Source: Plotosus lineatus
Taxonomy: Eukaryota; Chordata; Actinopteri; Siluriformes; Plotosidae
Assembly (NCBI GenBank): GCA_024760905.1
Contig: CM045729.1
Coordinates: 45,496,080 to 45,560,079 of the forward strand
Reading direction: 5' to 3'
DNA: 64,000 nt
Every line of letters begins with the position of its first letter. The first letter of the stretch is position 1. A model generated the notes under the pieces. The model was given only the letters and a program-made list of their open reading frames with translations. It had not been told where the DNA came from and ran no database searches. Shown here one piece after another: positions 53,632-64,000 of this stretch. The position numbers were made by a program, and so were the translations under genes.

Positions 53632-53915
53632 GTGATCAGGTCGGTGGTGCAGTGGTTAGGGTGCTGCGCTCATGATCAGAAGGTTGTGTGTTCAAATCCC
53701 AGTGAGACCCCCACTGTGCTAAGACCCCTGGGTGAGGTCTTAACCACAAGTGTGCCTCTGTTCACCCAGCAGTATAAATGGGTACAAGCTAAAATATACT
53801 GGGAAGGTAACCTGTGATGGACTAGCGTCCCATCCAGGGGGAGTTGAACTTCTGGTCGCTTCACGCGACAAAAACCGGGGATAAGCACTGGCCTGATGAG
53901 CCACTATGGCACGGG
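53632..53915 (+). repeat. tRNA-derived SINE (family C)
   Basis: The head GGTCGGTGGTGCAGTGGTTA with TGTGTTCAAATCCCAGTG (B box) is followed by ACAAGTGTGCCTCTGTTCAC, AGTATAAATGGGTACAAGCT, TGTGATGGACTAGCGTCCCA and GGGGATAAGCACTGGCCTGA, the ordered parts of a tRNA-headed SINE. Only copy in the window. Confidence 0.8.
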
Positions 53916-54319
53916 TGTAAAAAAGCCCAACAGACTTACCTCTATGAACTTTTCTGTATACATCTACCACTACAAATTGTTAGCCATTTCCTTTAAAATG
54001 CGAAATAAATTGTTTGAAATCGGTGCACTGGTAGTCTGACCATTTGCATTGCAGCTAGCAGTGTGGCTAACATTTCATGGAATGGAACCCAATAGTAACA
54101 CGATGTCCAATCTTAGAAACACTCGATGTTAAGAAACTTTCTCATAAAATATCAATTCAGAAATGCAAACAAATTGTTGTGGACTACTTTTGGTATGATA
54201 AGGAGCACTTCAGTCTATGATTACTTACTAGTTTTTGTTCATGCCTTAGTAATGAAATGTAATTCTGTAATTAATATTTAGTCAGTACTTTATCGTTGTT
54301 GTTCTGATGGTGGATCTAG

Positions 54320-54612
54320 ATTCCATCCTGAGTAGACTGTTCAAGAGATTGAACTGCACCCAGCGTGCACCAACAGTGTATGGTAGTGCACTGGGCACAC
54401 ACATTCAGACCTACAGATAATTGATCATAGCCAGTGCACCTACCAGTACATTTTTTGAGAAGTGGGGGGAAAGCCTGAGAACATGGAGACACCAAACGCA
54501 TGTGGGACAACATGTATAGAAACTCTACACAGGCTGTAACCAATGGTCAGGAGTGAGCCAACAACCTCGGAGCAATTATCAAGCAACATTGACCCACTGC
54601 ACCAATATGCTG
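54320..54612 (-). repeat. SINE family B copy, strongly decayed
   Basis: GAACTGCACCCAGCGTGCAC, GTGCACTGGGCACACACATT, GGGGGAAAGCCTGAGAACAT, AAACTCTACACAGGCTGTAA and CCCACTGCACCAATATGCTG recall the inverse family B order, with many changes. Confidence 0.5.
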
Positions 54613-55868
54613 TTGTGAAGAATTTCTACTTTTCTGTGGCACTGGTAAAGAATTAAACATCTATTGAGCTCAAAAATCTTTAGGAGGAAATGTAGCATAG
54701 TCGGGTTTCAAGTCCATGTCTATGAAACCTTGCTTTACTTAAATATTAAATTACTGTCTGTAACTTTTCCGTGTTTCTGACTCTATTTTGTTCATCTTTT
54801 GTAATTCCACTGTGTAGTCAAAAAGCAGACATTGACCTGAAAATGTCTTCAAGAGATGTGTGGAATATGTTTCTATTAGACAGCAGCTTGGCGTTTAACT
54901 GCTCACCAAACATGCTGTCAGATAATATAAAAATTCACAGGACACATCTGCTCATTTGGCTTAGGTGGTCCCACCAGGATCTCAAACACATCTGGAATAT
55001 GTGGCAGATAAGGTTAGCGGACAGCATATGGTAAATATGTTTCCATTAACTAACTTGGTGCTCTTTTTTTTATCTGGACTTCAAATCACCTTTACCTGGA
55101 TAATGTCTCATGGATTGTCATCTGAGAACAATTAGGATGACTTTAGATGTAACGAGACTTGCATTTTACCAATCCCGGTTAGTATGATGCTTATGTGAAA
55201 TTTATGTACTGAGGACTAAATACTTATAAGTGTACAGTGTACAACAGGAGATGAAAATGTCAGCGAAGAAAAAGTAAGTAAGTCAGGAAAAGTGTGTCTG
55301 AATTAAACATTTCACTTAGTATTGCCGTAGCACCTCACACAAACTGTGCCTGGAGGCGCTTACTAAATGCACTCTGTCTGAACCACATATTGCAGTTTAA
55401 AATTGACATGTAATGCTGGAAATGGTCATGTGTAGAGTTTTCAAAGATTTTGTGACTAAAGATAAATAGCTTGTTTCTTAAATAAGAGCTATGCCGTCCA
55501 GACAAGTAAAAAATACAGAGGAAATCTGCCATCTGAGCACTACACTGCATACTCGTTTCCAATTATTTTTGCATAAAAATGTGCATTTTCTTCTGATTTA
55601 TGCATCCTTTAAACCATTTTCAAATTAGCAATGTCACTGTTAGAAGATATTTTCGTATTATTTTTACATTAGTGACGGAGGTATCTTGAGCAGCTTATTA
55701 TGTAGAGTACAATAAGACAAATTATTTTATAACTTCTTGTTTCACGTTTACACCGATGTACAAAAATCATGATCTCCAGAATCTGCAATAGACAAAGGCT
55801 GTTCATTTTAGTTTGAAGCAGAATGAAATGTAAGCTTTTCAATCTATCCATTTACACAAAAAATAAGT
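54613..55868. other. intergenic DNA, nothing recognised
   Basis: The ORF at 54,771-55,034 has no domain I know; no repeat family recognised. Confidence 0.5.
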
Positions 55869-55869
55869 A

Positions 55870-56018
55870 CAGTGATCCCTCGCTGCTTCGTGCTCCAGTT
55901 TCTGTGGCTTCAGTGCATCGCTGTTTTTGTAAAAATATGAATAGAAAAATAAAAAATGAGGAAATTAAGGAAAAATAGGGGAAACTTAAGGAAAATGCCA
56001 CAAAACAAGGCCAATTAT

Positions 56019-56052
<34 letters not shown>

Positions 56053-56356
56053 CCCAAACAAAAACAACAAAACAACCCAACAAAACTACTTACATTTTTA
56101 TGTGAGGTGCACATCTGAGTGTGTGCATGCGCATATGTGTGTGTATTTATATTTTATTTACATCTTATGCATTATTTTTGAATGTTTAATTGTTATTATA
56201 AGCATTTATAGCGTTGAATATGTATTTATTGATATTATATACACATATACACTATGTACATGTCAGTCAGGGGGGTCGATCCTACTTCTTGGAAATCAGT
56301 GGTTGCAGTGGGAGGGGTCTCGGTTCTCATTAACCGCAGAAAGTGAGGGATCCCTG
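55870..56356. mobile_element. Tigger/pogo-type MITE, family CAGGGATCC (copy 4)
   Basis: 487 bp with ends CAGTGATCCCTCGCTGCTTC and AGTGAGGGATCCCTG and TA on both sides. The interior has a poly(A) run, CACATCTGAGTGTGTGCATG and CTATGTACATGTCAGTCAGG. Same orientation as the 27,132 copy. Confidence 0.88.
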
Positions 56357-57570
56357 TATATTTTCAATAGGTGGTTTTACTTGCTTCTTTGAGGTTGCAG
56401 TTTCCCACAAGGCAGTGGATATTTTGCATTAGCCTGTTTTGAAAAGGCTGCCATGTGTAGTTTGTTCCTCTCTTGTGAGTGTGTGAAGGAATGAAAATAG
56501 GCCATCTATACATCAGTTTCAAGAAGGTAAGATAAAAAATACTACCATTATGTAGAAAATTCCTGAAGAAATTTCAAAATGCACCTCCAAGTGTTGCCAG
56601 AAAATACCTGAAAATTGGTGTGCTTAATGGTAGACCACAGGAAAATTCCTTGCACTTCACACAGGTTTCTATGTAGCTGTGGAAAAAAGGTTGGTGAAAA
56701 ATTAAAGACTCAAAACATATAGACTTTGACTGTAACTAGTATTGTGTGATTTAAGCCAAGATCTATGCATATCTAGATATTACCAACAATTACTGTGAAA
56801 AAAAAAATCCTCTAATTCCTTTAATCAAAGACATCCTAGAGGAGATCAGGGTTGCCTTACATAATTTCTGCACTTGAAGCTAAAATGGCCACTATGTTAA
56901 ATAATTGTTTGGAGGTGAGTCATGAGTCAGAAAGTCAAATATATTATATGGATGCTTGTATAGTGCATTATTCATAAAAGTGTATGCTCAGTGCGCATGA
57001 GAATATTGTGTTGTTCTATCCTTTTTTATGCTGAGCACCAAGTAACAACTCCCAAATTTTAATGTCTTATGGTATGACGTGGCCGGATTTGAACTTGACC
57101 TTCTGGAGGATAAAGCGGAAGCACTACCAACTGAGCTAAATCCCCGGTGGATACACTAAAAGCATTGATGAAAAAGGGGCCCACTACCTGTTAGGTGGCA
57201 GTGGATTGATCCAATATGGCCGCTGTGTAAAAGAACTGTTTAGATGCAAGTCATAAGTCAGTATTTCAAATTTGGCATGGGCACATCCAAACGTTGATGA
57301 AATAGGTCCCATTTCCTTTTGAGTGGCAGCCATGAGATCCAAGATGACAGTCATATGAAAAACTTGTTTGGACAAAGATCATGAATCAGCATCAGTCCAT
57401 CAGTCTGAATCAGCATGCCAGGTTTGGTATGGATGACTCAAATCCTTTCTGATCTAAGGTCATCTTCCTGTCTTGTGTCAAACAAACAGGCAATGTATTG
57501 CGTGACTCGTTTTGTGCAAGATCAAGAATAATAATAAAATAAGGCTAGGCACATTTGCACATAATACTAT
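56357..57570. other. intergenic DNA with a tRNA-like stretch
   Basis: A degenerate tRNA-like sequence lies on the minus strand at 57,077-57,146; otherwise nothing recognised. Confidence 0.45.
57077..57146 (-). repeat. tRNA-like relic (pseudo-tRNA)
   Basis: The inverse reads CCGGGGATTTAGCTCAGTTG then GTAGTGCTTCCGC and AAGTTCAAATCCGGCC: an A box (TAGCTCAGTTGGTAG) and a B box (GTTCAAATCC) at tRNA spacing. The T stem and acceptor do not pair well, so it is probably a tRNA pseudogene or the head of an old SINE. Confidence 0.5.
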
Positions 57571-57571
57571 A

Positions 57572-58049
57572 CAGGGATCCCTCAGTTTCCACGTTTAATT
57601 GGGACTGCAATCCTCCCGCGACCACCGAATTCTGTGAAGTAGGATCAATCCCCAATCCCCCAACCCCCTCCACCTCAACCCCCCAACCCTCCCGCCCCCC
57701 CGCCGCAATGATGTAAATAAAATATAAATACACAGACATACAGATGCGTGCGCACACGCATGCATATACTTGTGCACACACTCAGATGCACACCTCACAA
57801 AAATGTAAGTAGTTTTGATGGGAGGTTTTGGGTTGGGGTTTTTTTTTTGTTTGTTTACATTTTTGTTTGTTTGTTTGTTTGTTTGTTTGTTTTTTGCATA
57901 ATTGGCCTTGTTTTTGCGGCAATTTCCTTAACTTTTTCCCCTATTCTTCCTTAATTTCCTTATTTTTTAATTCAATGAATATTAAAAAAAAAACAATGCG
58001 ATGCACTGAAGCCGCATGAATTGAAGCGCAAAGTAGTGAGGAATCCCTG
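57572..58049. mobile_element. Tigger/pogo-type MITE, family CAGGGATCC (copy 5)
   Basis: 478 bp with ends CAGGGATCCCTCAGTTTCCA and AGTAGTGAGGAATCCCTG and TA on both sides. Same orientation as copy 1. It contains a C-rich run at 57,649-57,706 and a (TTTG)n tract. Confidence 0.88.
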
Positions 58050-58192
58050 TATTACATTTACATTCATTTGGCAAGTGTCTGCTTGTTTACATGAACACGT
58101 CCCAGTATATTTAATCCACAATACTGTATTTCTAGGCTAACCGTTTCATCAGCAGAACTCGCATCCAACTTTTCATAAAAGTGTCGTCCATA

Positions 58193-58195
<3 letters not shown>

Positions 58196-58247
<52 letters not shown>

Positions 58248-58263
58248 ACACACACACACACAC
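58196..58263. repeat. (CA)n microsatellite
   Basis: About 33 CA units with one CATA interruption. Confidence 0.98.
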
Positions 58264-59143
58264 CAAATGTGAGCCTTTATTACTCATGTTTGTTGTTGTT
58301 GTTGTTGTTTTTGTTCTATGTAGAAGGTTTTAATAAGAATACCTTGTTTTGAGAAGCATGAACATAAATTATACCTACAAGCATTTATAAAGTTTAGATT
58401 GAATCCCCTCCTTTAAACTTCGCATTACTAATGATTATTATAGCAGATATGGTTCCGTGCCTTTCACACAGACCCAGCAGAGGCAGCTTGGTGATGTTAA
58501 TGCCTGAACCCAGACCTTCTGCTCAGTTACCTTAGCCTTAACTGTTAAGCCTTGACTGTCTGGTCGGAGCAGTTGATATTGATACAGACCCAAAAACTCT
58601 AACTTGTGTCTCATTAGTGGAGCTGACATCTGCTGTTCTGTTTCAAAGCTAAAACAACAATTTCCCAGGGTTTTATTAACAGGGTGTGTTCTCCCCAAAT
58701 CAGTTGTCCAGTTATTGTGAAGTAATCCAGAATCTACTGTCATACTTTTACATTTACAGAGCAGCTTCCTGTGATCAGAAAGTGCACGTCTTGGTACGGT
58801 GGTGCTTTTGTTTTGGTTTGTTGTGTGCAGTGCAGATGGACTGAATGCATCGAAATACTAACCTTAATGTGTGCAAGGCTCCACCAGGCTCAGCAATCCC
58901 CAGTGTGGACCAAAATGATCATCCCATCTTACAACATTGAAAAAATCCTGGATCCAGAATGTGATCAGAATTACCTCCAAAATTTCATGTTCGTCTTCCT
59001 CGTTCAAACCTCTGGGGAAACATTCGATGAATATCCAAAGATAACTTCTTTGCAACTAACAAAAATTACACAGCACCCCTGTTTCACCTGCTATAATAAG
59101 TCAAGATATCAGTGATAATAATGATTAGAGAAAACTAAGGTTT

Positions 59144-59147
<4 letters not shown>
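58264..59147. other. intergenic DNA, repeat-poor
   Basis: The ORF at 58,771-59,115 (114 codons) has no domain, signal peptide or splice context I recognise. No repeat family seen. Confidence 0.5.

Positions 59148-59231
<84 letters not shown>
59148..59231. repeat. (TA)n microsatellite with T tract
   Basis: About 33 TA units followed by T17; can fold on itself. Confidence 0.98.
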
Positions 59232-60839
59232 ACTTTATGCAGAATGAAGAAGAAACATTCTGGAGTGTAAATTCATGAAATTCACAGCTATAAGTAAGCC
59301 AACATTCTTTGCAATGAATGGCCTTAGAAAAGCCATATGGAATTTTTCACATGCTTTACAATTTTTATTCAAGACAGCGAATTACCAGCTAACACCCATT
59401 AGTAATTGATGACTTGTGTATTTATATTATAGAAGATTGTGATATAATTTCCAAGAAAGTGTCAGTGGACAATGCAAAATAATACATCCTTTAAAATTAT
59501 AACACGTTGCATATTTAGAACTATTGAGAGTTTTATTTGAACAGTTGTGTATTGAGCACAAATCTTCACAACTCTAATCTGCCTGACAGGGAGAGCATTA
59601 AGTGTGCCAAAAACACGCTTGTAAGGGGCTCCAATACTCCATTTTCAATTGGATTTTGCTTATGGTCTCTAATGTGGGCCCCCAGGGGGGCTTCAGATTG
59701 GCTTGATGGTCTCTCCAACTCGTCCCAATAATCAGCACCCATCTGGCCATGAGAATAACAGGCAAATATCCCAAATGTTTCACTCCACCCCCACCACATC
59801 ACCAGCTGCTCTGGGTCTCTTTAATGAGAGTAGAGAGAACTGATCACCAGAGTCAATACACATGGATCTACAAGTGCTACATCGTATCAGGCAAAATAAA
59901 GCTGCAACTACACACTGTATGTGTCATTTTGCTCAGTTTGACATCAGAATCACAGAAAATGTGTATATTTTAATGTTTTATTGTTTAATTGAATATAATA
60001 AATGATTATTATATTATAGATAGAAAACCAATATTTGCTTCTGGTCACTGAACCCTTGTCACACATGCACAAAGCCAATTATTTTTTTTAAAAAAAAGAT
60101 ATCTAATAATAAAATGAGGGTGCGTGTGTGTGCATGTGCATGCCAGTGCTTGAATGCTGCGGGCACTGACGACCTAAAATTGGAAGGAGCTGATAAATGT
60201 TCTCAAAAAGGTCACTGCCAGATAAAGATGAGAAAATTGTCGGTGGCCAGGTCCATGTATGAGGGTAAAAGTCACCATTGGGATGTTTTCTGTAATGAAT
60301 AGTTCATTCCGCTGGAGGCAGAGAAATTATTCATATCCTCTCGGTTGTATTCTAAGTGCTGGATTTTAGTTTGACAGAATAGAGGGTGTCAGCTTCACAG
60401 GAAAACCAATATTTCTGTACATTCTTTTTAATATCTGGACAGAGCTGTATTCCGTAACTCTGTTTACACCTGCAAAAAAAAAAATGTAGGCACGCTTATA
60501 CTTGCCTGTGAGATGACAAAAGTGAACGACTACTATAAGGTCATATTCCTATTTATTTCGTGCCAGTGTTGTCTTTATTATGTAGAGTCCATATATTACA
60601 AACTTTAACAGAATGTTTTGAGAATATGTGCTCTGTTTATTAAGATGGACTCCCACGATTTATTCAAACATGATCAGCGTGTGTAAAAAAAGATTTAATA
60701 TTGATTGGACACTTGTGAATGGATGACTGCATGGATGAACGCTTCATCATAAAATGAGTGTATGGGACTTGTCCAAAATCTCATATATTATTATTCACTT
60801 TTTCCTACATTGTAGAGCCAGCAGCATTTATATATACAG

Positions 60840-60842
<3 letters not shown>
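59232..60842. other. intergenic DNA, repeat-poor, candidate conserved region
   Basis: 1.6 kb without transposons. 59,290-59,900 has a balanced composition with few simple repeats and long stretches that look slowly decaying rather than AT-drifted. No exon supported. Confidence 0.45.

Positions 60843-60843
<1 letters not shown>

Positions 60844-60895
<52 letters not shown>
60844..60895. repeat. (TG)n microsatellite
   Basis: About 24 TG units after a TATATA start. Confidence 0.98.
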
Positions 60896-60898
<3 letters not shown>

Positions 60899-61042
60899 AC
60901 AGTATAGTCAAATTAATCAAACAAACTACCACGTGTTGTACAATTTCTCCATGATATTCTGTATCTGCTCGGCTTTATTATTTTTGTGGCTCATGAGGAC
61001 ATTGGGTTCATTCTACATTATGTACAAAGTGTAAGCCCCTGC

Positions 61043-61411
61043 CAATGTTCCCTCTAATTTTTCATGTGTCAGGGCATACACAAAAGCTCTTTAAGCACAC
61101 CGAGGACACTGCAAAGTGTGTATGGGTAAGGCACATATGCAAGCACTGTCAATGCTATGATTGGGTATGTAGCATAAGGGAACCGTATTGTATCATTGGC
61201 TGGACACCTGTCACTCAGTGAGTTATATTGCAAAATGGTTTAGAAACAATATTATTTGTCTAATTAATTAGATCAGACTAGGTCTAATATTAGATATTAC
61301 TCAATAAGTTTCTGTTGAATTTTATTTTATGCGCTGCATAGATTTTCTTGTGCGCTGAGAATGTGCAAGCAGTGCGCGATTGCGCAAGTGCGCAGCTTAG
61401 AGGAAACATTG
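61043..61411. mobile_element. MITE with CAATGTTCCCTCTAA ends
   Basis: 369 bp. Ends CAATGTTCCCTCTAA and TTAGAGGAAACATTG are inverted copies with one mismatch. Subterminal GCGCGATTGCGCAAGTGCGC is rich in CpG. No certain target duplication and no coding content. The family is seen in many fish; a hAT-type origin is likely but not shown. Confidence 0.8.
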
Positions 61412-61417
61412 AAGGTC

Positions 61418-63590
61418 CAGACGAAGGCATAGGTTCTGTCAGAACAATCCTCAGCTACTGACTCTTGGGACATGGAATGTTACCTCTCTGGCAGAGAAGG
61501 AGCGGACTTACCTAAAGACATAGCTTGGGCTTTGGAACCACCCATCTTGAGAGGGGCTGAACCTTAGTTCATTCTGGATTTGCTCATGGGGAAAGACGGC
61601 TAGCTGTTAACTGATCCCCACCTGGGGAGGCTGCCCTCCAGACCTGGAAGGCCCAAGCATGTAGTTAGTCTCTTGGGAACGTTCGGCGGAGTCTCCTGTC
61701 AGAGGGGCCTATAACTCCCACCTGTGGCAGAGCTACAACCACATCCCGAAGGAGGCACAGGACATGGAATCCAAACAGGCCATGTTCTGTGCTTTCATTG
61801 TTGAGGCAGAAGCCCATAGCTGTGGCTAGAAGGTCATCGATGCCTGTCATGGCTGTAACCCCCAAACCCGGTGGTGTACACTTGTGGTGAAGGGGGCCAT
61901 TCAGCTGAAAAAGGGGTCTTATTGGCCTGTGGGACTCCCGAGGCAGCAGACAGGTCCCAGTAGGCCAAACGTGCTGCAGCCTGAGCTGTTGCTGATGCAA
62001 AATCTCAAGCATGGGAGTTCGGTGACGGCCTGAAAAGCTACTATCGGTTGGTCTCGAAAAGGTTCTCGACCACTATCTCAGGATAGCCTCAGGAGGGGGA
62101 AGCAGTTCTCCACAAATACTGTTTATAGTAGAAGTGGAGAGCTGCTCACCTTGACTTGGGATGTTCTTGAAAGGTGGAAGGAATACTTCGAGGACCCCCT
62201 CAATCCCACCAAGACAGCCTCCATAGAGAAGGAAGACCCTGGGGGTTTTGATGGGGATCCATCCATCACTGGGGCTGAGGTTGCCATGGTAGTCAAAAAG
62301 CTCTTCAGTGGTCAGGCTCTGGATGTTGTAGAACTGTCTTGGTTGACATATCCTTATAATATTTTGTGGTCTTCAGGGGCTGTACTTCTGGATTGGAAAA
62401 CCGGGGAGGTAGTTCCCCTTTTTAAAAAAGAGTAAACAGAGAGTATGTTCCAATTATCATGGAATCACACTCCTCAGCCTACCTGAGAAAGTCTATGCGG
62501 GATATTGGAGAGGAGGATCCGACCGATGGTTGAACCTCAGATTCAGGAGGAACAATGTGGTTTTCATCCTGGTCGTAGCACTCTCAACCAACTCTATACA
62601 CTCCACAGGATCCTGGAAGATCTGGAATCTGTCCACATGTGTTTTGTGGATTTACAGACGGCTTTTGACAGTGTCCCTTGGTGTATCTTATGGGGTATGC
62701 TCCAGGAATATGGTCTTCCAGACTCATTGCTATGGGCGTCTCTTTATCAACAGAGCCAGAGCTTGGTCTGCATTGATGACAACAGGTCAAATTATTTTCC
62801 AGTGAGGGTTGGAGTCCGCCAAGGTTGTCCTTTTCAAAGATTCAGTTCATAATTTTTATGATCAATTGCAGCTGAGTGCGAAGCAGCCGGGATGAGAATC
62901 AGCACCTCCAAGTCTGAGGCCATGGTTTTCAGGCAAAAAAGGGTGGAATGCACCCTTCAGATCTAGACCGAGGTCCTTCCCTAAGTGGATTAGTTTAAGT
63001 ATCTTGGGGTCTTGTTCACGAATAAGGGAAGGATGGAGTGGGGGATCAACAAGTGGATCACTGTAGCCTCTGCTGCAAAGTGGAGCTTGTACCAGTCCAT
63101 CGTGGTGAACAGGGAGCTGAGCCACATGCAAGGCAAAGCTCTTAATTGACCAGTTGATCTACGTTCCAACCCTCACCCATGAACTTGTGTAAAGAGCATG
63201 AACTTTGGATAGTGATAGAAAGAACAAGATTGCGGCAAGTGGCTACAAATACAAATGGCTGAAATCAGCTTCCTTCACAGCATGGCGGGCGGGGCTCTCC
63301 CTTGGAGACAGGATGAGAAGCTCAGCCATCTGAGAGGAGCTCAAAGGAGAACCGCTGCTCCTCCACATTGAGAGGAGCCAGTTCAGGTGACTCAGGCATC
63401 TAGTTAGAATGCCTCCCAAACGCCTCCCTGCTGTGGTGTTTTGGGCATTTCCAACTGGGAAGAGACCCCGGGGTCGACCCAGAACACGTTGGATGGATTA
63501 TTTCTTTCGGCTAGTCTGGGAACGCCTCAAAGAGCACGAGGACGTGGCTGAGGAGAGGGACGTCTGGACCTCATTGCTTAGGCTGGATGA
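61418..63590 (+). mobile_element. Rex3-like (RTE clade) retrotransposon, old, internally deleted copy
   Basis: It starts further 5' than the 16,188 copy: CAATCCTCAGCTACTGACTC, then TTGGGACATGGAATGTTACC (endonuclease start, LGTWNVTSLAEKE). Most of the endonuclease is deleted near 61,520-61,590. The rest follows the order of the first copy to GAGAGGGACGTCTGGACC at about 63,560. Confidence 0.88.
61461..63590 (+). pseudogene. Rex3-like endonuclease/reverse transcriptase, heavily broken
   Basis: Readable pieces: LGTWNVTSL at 61,469; VLERWKEYFEDPLNPTKTAS at about 62,160; PQIQEEQCGFHPGRSTLNQL and FVDLQTAFDSVPW at 62,505-62,690; VGVRQGCPF at 62,812; PTGKRPRGRPRTRWMDYFFR near 63,445. The catalytic FADD segment is lost in a deletion at about 62,853 (the sequence jumps from the RQGCP region to AECEAAGMRISTSKSEAM). 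Many stops and frameshifts. Much older than the copy in fn1. Confidence 0.9.
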
Positions 63591-64000
63591 TGACTATAAA
63601 GTTATAGAGTCAAAAAAGTACTCATAAAAAAGCTCAAGAGGTCCTTAAGAGGCACATAACAGAAATGGTATTGCAAAGAAATTGTCATAAACATACCTAT
63701 TATACTGATGATAATGTTTACCTGAGGAGCAAGATTGCTTGCTTTGAATACTAAGAAACGCTGCTTTTAAATATGCTACTGAATTTTGAAACAACTCTAT
63801 ATTTGGGACAGGCTGTGAGCTGGCTTGGTAGCTAATGCAGAAGCAAGGCAGGGATTAATGTTACAGGAATCTTCAGCTTGGTCATATATTGGTTGTAATG
63901 TTGAAAATTTTGACTGCAGTTTAGATAATTTTGCTTTACATTTTTCCAATGAACTGCATGAATTACTTAAATAACAGTAATGACTTGTCAGAGAGTGATT
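63591..64000. other. intergenic DNA to window edge
   Basis: AT-rich; no repeat family or coding signal seen. Confidence 0.5.

Noticed and set aside
58771..59115. 114-codon + strand ORF
   Set aside because: No recognisable domain, no signal peptide and no supporting exon structure nearby.

Overview
This window is vertebrate nuclear DNA, almost certainly from a ray-finned (teleost) fish. The only protein-coding host gene I can support is the 3' half of fibronectin (fn1) on the + strand, at about 112-22,950. The fish call rests on the repeats: a Tc1 element of the kind spread through teleosts and lampreys, Rex3-like RTE retrotransposons, several tRNA-derived SINE families with fish-type tails, and very long CA/TG, TA and CTAT microsatellites. 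I cannot name the species, and I cannot say whether this is the fn1a or fn1b paralogue.

fn1 (112-22,950): 26 exons can be placed by GT/AG boundaries, phase continuity and protein similarity. Together they encode 1396 codons plus the stop. They run from type III repeat 6 through III-7, EDB (EIIIB), III-8, III-9, III-10 (RGD), III-11, EDA (EIIIA), III-12, III-13, III-14, the variable V/IIICS region and III-15, to type I repeats 10-12 and the C-terminal dimerisation tail. The layout matches the mammalian gene: every III repeat is split over two exons except III-9, EDB and EDA, each a single exon. Both extra domains are symmetric phase 1-1 cassettes (273 and 270 bp), so they can be skipped in frame. 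The RGD loop and the LDV motif are intact. The synergy motif in III-9, the EDA loop and the REDV region of V differ from the human pattern. The 5' half of the gene lies off the left edge.

fn1 introns: most are short. The V/III-15 intron (13,155-18,572) is almost wholly mobile DNA: part of a pogo/Tigger-type MITE, a decayed 1.53-kb Tc1 element, a second Tigger-type element with a SINE nested in it, and a Rex3-like LINE with most of its reverse transcriptase.

22,950-64,000: I found no convincing host exon. This is intergenic DNA with many SINEs, two hAT-type elements (one with an 8-bp target duplication differing at one base, one with a perfect one), three TA-flanked Tigger-type families, several Tc1-like remnants, a second and much older Rex3 copy (61.4-63.6 kb), and a 1.2-kb inverted-repeat-bounded element (24.07-25.27 kb) full of CGGAA words with a 38-bp perfect palindrome. 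Low-repeat stretches between them may hold conserved non-coding DNA, but that needs comparison with other fish.

The most interesting points are the CGGAA element, the SINE family that carries two different 3' tails (one shared with a LINE 3' end found here), and the altered integrin-contact motifs in an otherwise well-kept fibronectin.
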